The translations under genes were made by a program, and so were the position numbers. Shown piece after piece: positions 1 to 10,211 of a stretch of 64,000 bases of DNA. Every line of letters begins with the position of its first letter. The stretch's first letter is position 1. This DNA comes from Cryptomeria japonica (lineage: Eukaryota > Streptophyta > Pinopsida > Cupressales > Cupressaceae): assembly GCF_030272615.1 (NCBI RefSeq), contig NC_081408.1, forward strand, positions 308,898,450 through 308,962,449. The letters are read 5' to 3'. The notes beneath the pieces were generated by a model. That model was not told where the DNA came from, made no database searches, and was given only the letters and a program-made list of their open reading frames with translations.

Positions 1-1440
1 TTATTATTTGACTGATTCTTCATACTTTTAGAAGGCGTTTTGCTTCCCATGGCATTTTGGTAAAAATGTGGGTAGGGTTTTGGAATACGGTTAATCTCTA
101 TTTAAGAGTTTTCCTACCTTCTTTCAAAGATTGATCATCTTTTTGAAGAGGCATTTCAGTTTGAAGCAAGGTATGGTTTCTTTTCTTTTCTTTTTTTATT
201 TTCTTGTTTTCTTGTCTTCTTGTTTTTACTTTCTAGTTGTAAATTTGTGTATATGTTAGTTTTTCCCCCCAAAAAATCAGTTTTGTGAGAGAGATTTTCC
301 CCTTTGATAGCAATTTGTGAATTGCATTGTTTTTCCCCATTTTCCATCTTTACTTGTATTCGAGATTTTAAATCCTGATTACAATTTGGATGAAAATAAA
401 TGTTCTTCCCTTATGGTTATAAGAATTTAACCATCTTTTGTTGAAATTTCAGGTTGCAAAGATGAAAAATACCCATCCTTTCAAAATCGGGTTTTTAGAA
501 CTAGATTACATGTGGAAAGTTCTTCACATTTTCTTCAAGAAACCATTCTCAAAATCCTTCCATTTTCATCCATATTCATTTTCATCACACCTTCATTCAT
601 TTTCCCCATTTAAAGTCTACCTGCAGTCAGCCATCCAGAACCCGAAATTGGTCCAAAATGCACTAAAAAATACTTGAAAATGAGTTTTAAAAGTCCAATT
701 ATAAGTGCAAACTTGTAGTTACCATTACACATATGAAGTTGCATAATTGTTCCCTGCAATTGGAAGTTAATGCTCTTGTTTTCCCCACACATGTAATCCA
801 GCTTCCAAAACCCAAAATTCACGTGTGAGCCCATTTTTGCATCAATTGATCTCTTCCCTTGTCAGTTTGGTTTGCACACACGATCTACCAAATCAATGGA
901 TTAAGGTATAGGCCTTATTTTACAAGAAGATTTCAAGAATGGAGGATGATACAAAGAAAAGATACAACAACAATTCATGGTTGAGAGCATAAAATTCTTT
1001 CAAGACAAAGATGGTCATGGCATGAAAAGAGGAAGGCAACCGTTTCCCTCTTGAAAAGATAGTACTACCCCAAGCAAGAAGACAAGGATGCAAGTTCTCG
1101 TTCCGGTTCAAGATGTCTTTACCAATCTAGAATACTTCAAGTTCTAGCATCCTAACGAGACATGCAGATCATCACAGACAAAGGATGATGCAGTTAGAGT
1201 CGCGTCTTTAGACACATGGAATAGTTTTAGTTATGCATTTGTAATTTTGTTTTGACAAGTTACATGTAAAAAAAAAAAAAACTTTCTAACTGCAAGTTAA
1301 CTCATTACTTGCCCTTTTGTAATTACATGTAAAGCAACTACAAGTTGTGTTCAATTAGGATTGTAGTTGGAATAAGTCATAGTTAGTTATTGAATAAGTC
1401 ATGGTGGTTGAGAAAATCTCTCAAGTTAGTTAGGATCCTC
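1..1440. other. unassigned AT-rich sequence
   Basis: No coding region, RNA gene or recognised repeat is supported here. Short open frames exist on both strands but have simple composition and no family motif. There is an A-run near 1268-1281. The right part, from about 1200, has the look of the U3 region of a plant LTR, with repeats of TGTAATTACATG-like sequence, but I found no partner copy in the window. Confidence 0.5.
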
Positions 1441-1466
1441 CCACATTTTTCTCAAGGCTCCTCTTC

Positions 1467-1475
1467 TATAAATAG
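1467..1475 (+). promoter_or_regulatory. putative TATA box of an LTR-like promoter
   Basis: The sequence TATAAATAG is followed by a run of short exon-like or U5-like sequence and lies about 70 bp upstream of the first GTCTTTGAGCT repeat. This is the usual arrangement of a plant LTR promoter. No second LTR, PBS or purine tract was found around it, so its element is unidentified. Confidence 0.4.
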
Positions 1476-1544
1476 TTGAGGGGCCTATTGTAATCTTTAT
1501 CTTTTTGGAAAGCAAGCAAAAACTCTACCAAATCTACAACAAAG

Positions 1545-2020
1545 AAGTCTTTGAGCTTTCATGTGTAAATTCAAGAATTGAAAGGAATAGAAGGAAATTG
1601 CTCAAGCTTTGAGTCTTTGTGCTACATTCTTGAGTTAGTGTTCTATATTATCTTTCTTGCAAGTGTTTCTTAAAGAGCTTAATCAAATTTGATTTGTAGT
1701 CTTTGTGCTACAAGTATTTGAGGTTAATATAGATTAAAATAAGTATTCAGTTGAGAAAAGTTGTAAGTCTTTGTGCTTTCACTTGATCTTAAGAGAATTT
1801 AGGAGCAGATTTTGTGAAAAATAGCTGTGAGTCTTTGAGCTTATACTACTTCCCATTGTTTTATGTAGAAAAGAATAAGATATTACAGTCTTTGAGCTAT
1901 TATAATTTGTTCTTGATAGCATTAGTATACAAAAGGGTAGATAGGACTTCACATAATCAAGTCTTTGAGCTTGATATTGTTGTCTCGTCCTAAAGGAAGT
2001 GACGAAGGTCTTTGAGCTTT
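1545..2020 (+). repeat. eight spaced copies of a GTCTTTG(A/T)GCT motif
   Basis: An 11-14 nt motif, GTCTTTGAGCT or GTCTTTGTGCT, occurs eight times, starting near 1547, 1613, 1698, 1766, 1830, 1888, 1960 and 2007. Spacing is irregular (about 47-86 bp) and the intervening sequence is not conserved. The copies lie downstream of a TATA box, so in a transcript they would all be in the 5' leader. The motif is seen directly. Its role is unknown; it could be decayed minisatellite or a leader element. Confidence 0.7.
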
Positions 2021-2294
2021 CAGGAAACTTCATTTGCTTTCTCTCATTTCATTTAGAAAGTTGTTACTATTGTTTTATATCAATCACTATCACTTTTCTG
2101 TGAAGAGAAAAGGATATTGTCTTTTTTGAAAGAAGAAGAAAGATCGTTGTCCCATCCTATTTTATTTTCAAAGTTGTAGTTAGATAGGGGGAGCCTTCCC
2201 TTAATTAGGAGAGTTTTACTCATATGCTTTGGTTGAAACCATAATTTTGTATTTTTCCCCAAGTGTACAAAATTTTCATCCAACAGATTCAAGA

Positions 2295-3150
2295 TGTTGA
2301 TGGTGATTGTGTTCGAGCCTTGACTGATTGGGATAATTTATTTGGTGTGTGTGGACCTAAATTGGGTCTGGTACTATCTAGGTTATGGACCGACTTAATG
2401 TAATGTATTGTTGGGACTTCTCGATGTGTTTCTGGGATGACATATGGGTTGGATGATATTTGTTTGGTATCAGGAAGACATGTTTTATAATTATGTAATA
2501 GGTTTTATTGTTTGGGTGTCCAACCTAATTGTTTAAGGTCTAGGATTTATATATATGTGTATGATCTCATTGTAGATCAATGGTATGCAAGCGAATAATG
2601 TAATAATCAATCATGCAGAGGATTTGGTCGATCATAGGTGATCGAGTTGGTTTTGTGCAAGAGGTTTAGGACCTCTGGTATTGAGCTTAACCAGAACTGT
2701 ACTCAGGCATAGGAGATGCTATTATAGCAGTTCATTCTTCCTTCTGGATTGTAGTTTGGATTTCTTATGTAGTCAATGAGACTCCTTTTGTAATGATTAG
2801 TGTGCTCTAGGCTATTGGCCTTCCTGCAAGTGCACGCCCCTCAATTTGTAATCACATACTTACTGCAGAAGTATTATCTGACTGTGGGTAGGCTTCCCAC
2901 CATGGTTTTTTTCCTTTACCGGGTTTTGCACATATAAATCTTGGTGTCATGTGGATGGTATCTATTCTCTAATTATTGATTGTGCTTAATTGGTATATCT
3001 GCTATTTCGACAATTGGTTTATGTATTCCGGTATTGATCTTATGTGTTCCGATAATAATTTTTAAATGCTTAAGGTTCCTATAATTTGGTGACAACTGAT
3101 TCACCCCCGCCCCCTCTCATTTGTCCTTTGGTTATTTGAACTATCTAACA
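2295..3150 (+). mobile_element. solo LTR of the element-A (Copia-like PBS) superfamily
   Basis: The stretch starts TGTTGATGG and ends CTATCTAACA. Along its length it matches the LTR at 31143-32393 (for example GGTGATCGAG, TATTGAGCTTAACC, TTCCCACCATGG) and, more distantly, the LTRs of element A. Near its 3' end it has the GATTCACCCCC block found in all four LTRs. No PBS follows and no purine tract precedes it, so it is read as a solo LTR. CAAGA sits on both sides (2290-2294 and 3149-3153), but the right copy overlaps the terminal CA, so the target duplication is uncertain. It interrupts the decayed 3' part of element C. Confidence 0.7.
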
Positions 3151-4430
3151 AGAGGCAAAATTGTGACATGTATAAGAGGAATAGAAGGTAGGAAAGAGAT
3201 TGGGTCAATCATGAGGAGGAGGAATAGGTCTAGGATCTCTAGGCTTAATCAAAGATAAGATCATCTCATTCTTCCACTTTTGATAACATTGAAAGAGAAC
3301 ATTACTTCGAGGCTTAAGAGGCTCAAATTTTTTAGGCCAATGGTAATCAAGGTTGACATCTCCACACCTCACCATGGGTTGATACATGCTATGATTAATT
3401 TTTAGGATTTTATCATTATGGGGGAATTTTAAACATTTATAAATAGTAGAAGGGGTCACTCTCATGGAGGAGAGCCAAGGATGTCCCAACTTCACATGGA
3501 ATCAATTTGATGTAGGAATGATAAAAAAATGACAGCTAAGCACTTAGTGCCAACCTTTAGGGGAAGAGTAATAGAACCAATAGTAGGGAAAGAGAAACCA
3601 TCATACATCTTAACCACTACATTAGATTTATCATATGTTACTTGATGCAATTGTAAAGTATAAAGATACTCTTCAGTAATCACATTCACCATACACATTG
3701 GATCAATGAGCACCTCTTGTGAGAGTTTGTCTTTGATCTTCATAGTGATATATAGTGGGCCATCAAGTGCATCAATAGTATCACTAGGATCAATAGTAAT
3801 GCATAGGTCCTTAAAAGGTGTAGGTTTGTCAACAAGATTCACCTTATTATCAGACTCAAGGCCAAGATCATTAGGAGAAAAATTAAGATGCTCAAGCTCA
3901 ACCACATCAGTAGAATTGTAAGGCAAAGGATTAGTAAAGTTTTGAAGGTTTTGATTAGGAGATATAGATTTGTTTCCTTTGTCATTCACATCAGCTACGA
4001 ATATAGTATTGTTATCCATAAAGTCTTTAATCCTACTCCTTAAGGTATAACACTTCTCAGTATCATGATTGGCTTGACAATGAAATTGGAAAAAGGCTTT
4101 GGGATTATTGTAGGGTGCCAAAGGTTTGAAAGTATCAATTATCTTGATTGGAGGAAGTTGCAACACATTTTTATTTATAAATTGTGTCATTATGCTATGC
4201 AAAGACTTAGAAAGAGGAGTAAATTCTTTTTTAACATATCTAGATAAAGGGGCCACACCTGATGCCATAGCTACCACTTGAGTATTGATGTTTTCATTGA
4301 CCTTTATGTATCCCTAGTTTCGTTTAAACTTCACAAAAGAATGTTGACCACTCTCATTCTTATCAACGGGAGCCATTTAAGGAGATGATTCAAATTGTCT
4401 CACTTGAAGTTGATAATTATGAAACTGTTA
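3151..4430 (-). pseudogene. element C gag-pro, 3' part (zinc knuckle and protease)
   Basis: This is the C-terminal part of a Ty3-like Gag followed by an aspartic-protease-like region, read on the minus strand. It is closely related to the gag-pro of element B at 10212-13661. Visible are a CX2HX4HX4C-type knuckle (FQFHCQANHDTEKC, with the first Cys changed to Phe), the shared NNTIFV segment and the protease site region VLIDPMCMVNVITEE, with Asp as the likely catalytic residue. The frame shifts near a T-run at about 3525, so the protease continues in another frame down to PIPPPHD at 3205. The 5' part of the same gene lies at 18734-21251, because element A was inserted between them. It is non-functional; identity to B rests on many collinear blocks. 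Confidence 0.85.
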
Positions 4431-4435
4431 GGATT
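4431..4435. repeat. target-site duplication of element A, left copy
   Basis: GAAAC immediately precedes the left LTR. The right copy at 18729-18733 is GAAAT, matching at four of five positions. The two flanks belong to the same broken gag gene of element C, which supports a real insertion junction. Confidence 0.75.
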
Positions 4436-5179
4436 CCCAAAGATACTGAGAGGGGGGGTGAATCAGTATCTTACCAGTTACTTTCATTTACTTCAATTAA
4501 AACATGAAAAGCATATCAATACTGTCTATTAGTGAACATAAATAGTGCAGTAAACAAGAATAGCAACAACCACAAAAAAACACCATAACACAGTAGTTTA
4601 ACGAGGAAACCCAGTGTGGGAAAAACCTCGGTGGGATTTGTGACCCACAATATTCGCTTACTAGTCAATAAGTGAATATTACTCTTACAATAGGGGCCTG
4701 CACATGCAGGAAGGCCAAGTGCCTAGAGCTCACTACTCAATTGCAAAATGGATTATGCAAATCCAATGTCTTGTACTGCTTCAAAATAGCATCTACTATG
4801 CCAGATCCAGTACTGGTTTTAGCTTTGCTTCATACCCTTAACCTATAATTCACATAATAGGTCTGCCTTATTTTGCCTATCTACTTCCTTACAAAAAGTT
4901 CTATAATGATCTCATACATATATGAGTCATTTTACAACTTGCCAAGTCAGCTTACAATGATTTTACAATAGTTTACAAAATATATAATAAACAAAATTCT
5001 TGTCGGCCTGGGTGTCGGTATACTTCCTTTTATTGTCGATGTTCTATGTGTCGGTGTAGAGTTTGTTGTTGCTGGTACTGGTAAATTGTCTTGCCGGTGT
5101 CATAGGATTGCAAGGTTGCCATCAATGACAAAACCTTCAATCACCTACAATATCTCATTAGAGTGTGCATTTGCCAACA
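4436..5179 (-). repeat. element A 3' LTR (744 bp)
   Basis: This is a direct repeat of 17958-18728. The two differ by small indels, including a block of about 25 bp present only in the right copy and about 15 bp present only in the left copy, plus scattered substitutions. It contains the CCTGCACATGCAGG inverted repeat at 4697-4710 that is shared with the other LTRs of this superfamily. Because the element is transcribed leftward, this is the 3' LTR. Confidence 0.9.
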
Positions 5180-5192
5180 ATCTCCCCCTCTG
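5180..5192 (-). other. element A polypurine tract
   Basis: Read on the minus strand, AGAGGGGGAGAT lies directly against the start of the 3' LTR (TGTTGGCAAATG). This is the expected position and composition for the plus-strand DNA primer. The stretch 5193-5547 beyond it is non-coding 3' leader of element A with nothing else recognisable. Confidence 0.85.
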
Positions 5193-5547
5193 TCATTGAT
5201 GGCAACACTCATGAGAAAAATCCAAAAAGTGTCATCCAAAAAGAATCTGCTAGAACTGTCAAAAATTGTGTACCAAAAAACATATGTGCTCCCCTTGAGC
5301 TGATGATCCATTTGTTGATTATTTTTCTCATTACCACTACTCCCCATTTGGCATCAATGACAAAGGTTGTCAAAGTGTCAATTGAGTGTGGTTTCTAGCT
5401 TCATCCTTGTAACCGGTTGGTTACAATCTAAAAAAGGTCTGCCAATACTAGATTTAGGCTCTCAGTGAACCATTTGCTATCTTTTAATGTGGCCTTTGTC
5501 CTTTGAATTGTATTGGTGAGGTGTTACATTTGTTGTGTTGGTGTTTT

Positions 5548-6361
5548 CTATCCTTGAATTAAAGCCTTAGATATCTCTTTTCTTAAGGAGGCGAGGTAGT
5601 CCAATTTTGGACTAAGTCTCCATTTTAGATCTTTTGCCTTTCCTTTTATTCTTTCCTTTTCTCTTTCCAACTTTAGAAGTTCCTCCTCAAAACCTGTTGT
5701 TTTCTGCTCAAAAATTGATAATGGTTCAGATGAATTAATGAAGTTATCAGCTAGTTGATTTATTTCTTCCTGTACCTTGCTGATCTTCCAGTCTATATCT
5801 ACTGTCAAAAAGTTAGTTTTGCATTTATCTTTGTACAAAGTTTTAAATTCTTTTAGTGTACTACATAGTTCCGGTAAAAGAGTGTCAAATTGTCTCATGC
5901 ACTTCTTTATTTCCTCTTTAAAGAACTTTTGTTTTTCCTTCTCTAGTTTCTCTTTGAATGCTTCCTCATTTATTTGTTCAACTGTCACAGTGTTGTCAGT
6001 AATATACTTAGACAATCTGTCAAGTTGATTCAAAGAATCTTTATTATCTACATTACACTTGGGTGCTATCATTTTCAAAATTGGAATTGTGTCATCAATT
6101 GCTTTGTATGCTTGTGAGCTACACTGTTATCTTCTTGATGGAATCCAAAAGAACTTCTATCACATTTGTTGGTTTGAATTCTACATTGGAAGAACCAACA
6201 ATCTATATTCCACTGGTGGGAGCAATTTCTTTGCTTGTGGTGACCTCTAGTAGATCAATTTTTGTTTGCATTTCTTTAAGCAAAGGTTTGGATTTCTCAG
6301 CTATTGTCAGTGGCACTATCTCTGCATGAACATGTTGCTTTGAGGGAGCCTGTTGCTCTGC
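5548..6361 (-). pseudogene. element A ORF2, coiled-coil C-terminal part
   Basis: The minus-strand frame 6078-5548 encodes about 176 residues very rich in Lys, Glu and Leu with heptad-like spacing, so a coiled coil is likely. It is out of frame with the main ORF2 frame upstream (7794-6362), which implies a frameshift between about 6362 and 6078, unless it was a separate small ORF. No family is recognised. Its position just before the purine tract matches where pol would lie in a complete element. The function is unknown. Confidence 0.55.
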
Positions 6362-7794
6362 CTATTTCTCAGTGTTGTCACCTATCAGTTTACCTTCTAT
6401 GCTATTTGTTGCCAATGGCCTAGTTGCCACATCTATTTTCCCTATTGATTCCTTATCTACCACAATATTGACTTTCTGAGTGTCAATGTTCATTGTATAT
6501 AACACCTTAGAATAGAGATTTGTGTCCTCATGTGGTATGTCCATACTCTCACTAGCTGGTTGATTTTCAGTGGTAACTACTAGTGGAGTATCTAGAGGTG
6601 GTGGGGATAAGTTATCTATTATTTTTATGCTGGGTGGTCCATCAACCTTACCTTTTCCCTTATCCTTTTGATATACTTTGATGGGTTTAGGGCTTCGATA
6701 CTCTTCCTGCTTTTCCTTCTCTACAAGGAATATGTCTGATGCATTAGTTTTTTCTTCTGTTACCTCATTCACTCTACCTGCCATTAGTGCTACATGCTGG
6801 TGAGCAGTTGAAAATACTAACCGGTTATCCTCTGAGATCAATTCATCTATCTCATCAGGTGAGTTGACAGGATGTACATCAAGTAATTTTTCAATTTTTA
6901 TTTTCTTATCAAGTTCAATAATACCTACTCTCCTAGCTTCAAGTCTATTGTAGAGATCTATCGGTATTTCATCAACAACTTGCATCAAAAAATTCTTAAA
7001 AATATCTAAGTGCAATATTACACTGTTCTCTACTTTATCTTTGTCATTATCTGATAATGTGTTATACATTTTGCTGATATTTTTCAATTTACCATTCTCA
7101 GTAATTTCATCTAGTAATTTATCAATAGGAGCTATAGACTTCTTCTTAGGAGTCACCTTTTTCTTCTTCGGAGTTAATTTCTTTGTTGGGGGCCTTATTG
7201 CCTATTGTTTCTATCTTGTTCTTCTAGGAGAAGGTGAAGATACCGGTGAAGATTTTCTTTTTCTCACAACTCTTTTGAATGTAGTTGGTATGTCACTTTC
7301 TGAAGAAGTTCCAACCGATGAAAGGTGAATTTCTGGTTGAAGTGCTTCTAACTCATCTTCAGTAATACCAGTTTGTTTAAGTACATCTTCCTTAATAGCT
7401 TTTGCTTGCCTGGATCCTTTTCTAACTGTTGCCTCAACCTTTTTAACATTTTTCTTGGATTGAATTTTTTTTTCAATAGTCTCAACACTACCAAATACCT
7501 CTTCTTTAGGTTCCTTAGGTGCTTCTAGGAGGGCTTTTGCATATGTTTCTATTATGTGGTCATCAGTTTCATACCCCATTTCAGTAACCCAGATGATTCT
7601 TGGGATAACTGCCTCCATCCAAATTTAATCCTTCTTTATAACAAAATAGATTTCATCCTTATACTTGTCCACAATTGCTTGTGACAACCTAACTCTGGTC
7701 TTCATTCGGGCCTTCAATGCCTGAAAATACTCATTTATGTTCTTTTCTCTGTTCTCTCCCATGTTGTTCAATAAATCTAACAATTGTTTTCCTA
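6362..7794 (-). pseudogene. element A ORF2, middle part (continues from 15659-16490)
   Basis: This stretch is the continuation of the frame that starts at 16490. Removing element B and one CCAGT copy joins the two parts with the codon phase preserved, which shows that B landed inside this frame. The frame then has a TAA just upstream of MEAVIPRII (7618) and two TAG codons near 7211-7195, followed by a Lys/Pro-rich segment (KKLTPKKKKVTPKKK) that may be a nuclear or nucleic-acid-binding region. The rest is acidic and Ser/Thr-rich, ending with a stop at 6362. The combined frame is about 755 codons. No known domain is recognised and no catalytic motif of a polymerase, protease or integrase is visible. 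Confidence 0.65.
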
Positions 7795-7799
7795 CCAGT
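7795..7799. repeat. target-site duplication of element B, left copy (CCAGT)
   Basis: CCAGT directly precedes the 5' LTR and is repeated exactly at 15659-15663 after the 3' LTR. Five base pairs is the usual duplication length for LTR retrotransposons. Confidence 0.95.
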
Positions 7800-8152
7800 T
7801 GTAGCGTCCAAAAATTGTGACACTTGCAATTTTGACTGCATTTGGGTCTTCACGATGGCGGCGCAACGTTGAACCTGAATGGAGACCCCGAAACCTGTTT
7901 GTGACATCAAAAACTGCATATTTCTGCACCTTGGCCTGATCCTTCCTTGCACCCTACTGTCCCGGGAGGTGGGACCATGGCGCCCAACACCCTAGTCCCT
8001 CAGGACCATGGTGCCCAACGCCCTGGTCCCTGGCCCTATTTTGGGCCCGGTCTCTTATGGGGCATCGGGTCTTCAAGTTTGCAAATTGGAAAATAATCTT
8101 CCTAGGTCGGCCTAAGGTCAGAAAAATCGGTCTTTTAACCCTAATTGACAAG

Positions 8153-8160
8153 TATATAAA
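8153..8160 (+). promoter_or_regulatory. TATA box of element B LTR
   Basis: TATATAAA is conserved in both LTRs (second copy at 14800-14807). It lies about 350 bp into the LTR, followed by the CTCTCAGAAAGG segment likely to contain the transcription start. In a retrotransposon this would set the U3/R boundary. Confidence 0.65.
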
Positions 8161-8627
8161 CTACATTTCCCCTCTCAGAAAGGGTAGATGTAAAAATAGA
8201 GGAAAAACATATGTGTGCAAAAGGCGGAAGCGATATTCAAACATTCAAACATTCAAGCAATTGAGCATTCTAAGTTTCCATTCAAGGCTAAGTGTTGCAT
8301 TCAAGACAAGGATTCAACCATTGAAGAGGAGATCACTTACAACATACAACATACAAAATCATTTACACCTTCGCATGTAAGAATACAAACATTCCTACAA
8401 CAAGGTATCAGTACTTGATTACATTACAAACATTTACATTTACAACATTCTCATTTCTTGGTTAATTCCAAAACCGGGGTTTGACCTAAAGGAAAACCCC
8501 TAATCCCTAACCCCCCAATCATCCTCTCTTTTCTGTGTGTAGGTTGCAGGTACACGGTTGTAATTGAAGATCTGGAACCCTTGTGTAGAGATGAACAGAT
8601 CCCCCTTCGTTTCGCGGATTTTTCGGA

Positions 8628-8657
8628 GGACCGTGTGCACGCCGGGCGCCATCGTCC
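8628..8657 (+). promoter_or_regulatory. 30-nt GGACC/GGTCC hairpin module, LTR copy
   Basis: This 30-nt segment begins GGACCGTGTGCAC and ends GCGCCATCGTCC. The ends can pair (GGAC with GTCC). Exactly 30-nt versions recur at 9417-9446 and 10041-10070 in the leader and at 15273-15302 in the 3' LTR. It lies downstream of the TATA box, so it would be in the RNA. An RNA structural role is an inference. Confidence 0.6.
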
Positions 8658-9014
8658 TGTCAACTTTTGCTCAAACTTGTAGGACAGCATCGTCTCAACA
8701 TTTTACTACTAATTCCAGGTCCGTAGCTTCATCCCATGTTTCTATTTCTGTCTGCAAGCGAATCTTTCTTACTTTCACCTACACTCCTAATTCAATCCTT
8801 CTATCTACATTCTTTACAAAAGAGGGTAGCCTTGCTGTCTCAACCCTTGAAAATCATTTAGAATTCAATCTTGCATTGTATGGGATTGGATCTTGTGAGC
8901 TTCAACCCCTCTTTTGAATGTAAAGTCTCTCCTAAGTGAAAATCGTCAATCCTAGTGACCTCCTCTCTCCTTCGAGGGGGGGGAACACCTAGGGTTCGAT
9001 TTTTCACTTTACAT

Positions 9015-10211
9015 TTTGGTGAACCTGACATGAACATCCTAATTCTGATTATTCATGATTAGATCTGAAAATTTTGCTTCCTTAATTACATTTCCATGTT
9101 TGATCTTTTGCAAATTTTAGAGGTTAATTGCATAAAAACCCAAAATTTTCTTTTTAGTAATTGAGCTTGTGAAATGTTCAATTGTTAATGCTTGTTTCAG
9201 ATCTACCCTTCTATTGCAAATTGTCAATTCATATTTGTGCTTTAATTCTAAAAATTAAGTGGTTAAGTGTCAAAACCCTAATTTTTAAAACCTTCTTGAT
9301 TCAACCTTTGACTAATAATTTCACTGATCAAAACACCTCCAAATCGGTTGTAACTTTGGATTCCGCAACAAAATCATAATATCTTTCATCCCTAAAAATT
9401 TGGAAAAAAGTTGCGAGGACCGTGTGCACCTTGAGCGCCATTGTCCCCGACATTTTTTTCAAAATTTCGGGAGCTAGATCTTACTATATTTTTCTGCTAA
9501 AATCCAGAATCTTGGCTGATTTCATCAATTCTAACACTTTCAAAATTAAAGTCAAAGTTGGTCTAGTGATTGCTTGGATTAAGGCTTCTAATCATTCAAA
9601 AATTGTTGAAATTGAAATTTTGTGTCAAAATTGTGTTTCTTACTGTCCTAAATCTGAAAAGTGTGTTGGCATTCATTCAAAGTTTCAGTGCTTTATTCAA
9701 ATTTTTGCAAATTGTGACTTTTGAAATTAAGTGTTTAATTGCAACAACTTTGATTTCGGCTTTCAAAATTGAATTTTGCATGAAATTGAGTCAACTTTTA
9801 AATTTGAAAGCTTGCATTGCTCTTAGTATTCCCTCTAAAAACATAAAATTCAAAATTTCAGTTTCCCTCTCTTTTTTAAAAATTCAAATTTTGCATTTTT
9901 CAACAATCTTGGTAGGGTTCAATTTTGAGATTGCAACTTTAATTTGGCCTATCTACAGATCATAAAATCGCTCAATTTTTTCAGATTAGCTTTAAAATCA
10001 TCATAACTTTCATCCCTGAAAATTTCAAAAAAAGTTGCGAGGACCGTGTGCACTCCGTTCGCCATGGTCCTTGACATTTTTTCTGAAATTTCGGGAGATT
10101 GTCGTGATTGCATTTAACAGCTTAAATCTAGGAGATTGGTTGATTTTATTGAAATTTGCTACCTCTAAATTCAAAAATAAATTCAAAATCTTCTCTCTCT
10201 CTCTCTAGTGC
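9015..10211 (+). other. element B untranslated leader
   Basis: This 1.2-kb AT-rich region lies between the LTR and gag and has no supported ORF. It contains a direct repeat of about 97 bp (9377-9473 and 10001-10097, offset exactly 624 bp), each copy including the 30-nt GGACC/GGTCC hairpin module. The region ends with a CT microsatellite just before the gag start at 10212. Packaging or dimerisation signals of LTR elements normally lie in this interval; that role here is inferred. Confidence 0.75.

Larger units (their letters stand above)
7800..9014 (+). repeat. element B 5' LTR (1215 bp)
   Basis: It starts TGTAGCGTCC and ends CACTTTACA. It is collinear with 14416-15658, with a few percent of substitutions by eye. 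It has two copies of a roughly 31-bp GGACCATGGCGCC unit near 7970-8035, where the 3' LTR has three. The TATA box is at 8153-8160. Apparent small ORFs inside the LTR have no conserved product. Confidence 0.95.

Noticed and set aside
1545-2020. CRISPR-like array of GTCTTTGAGCT
   Set aside because: The repeat is only 11-14 nt, spacers are irregular, and the window is clearly plant nuclear DNA.
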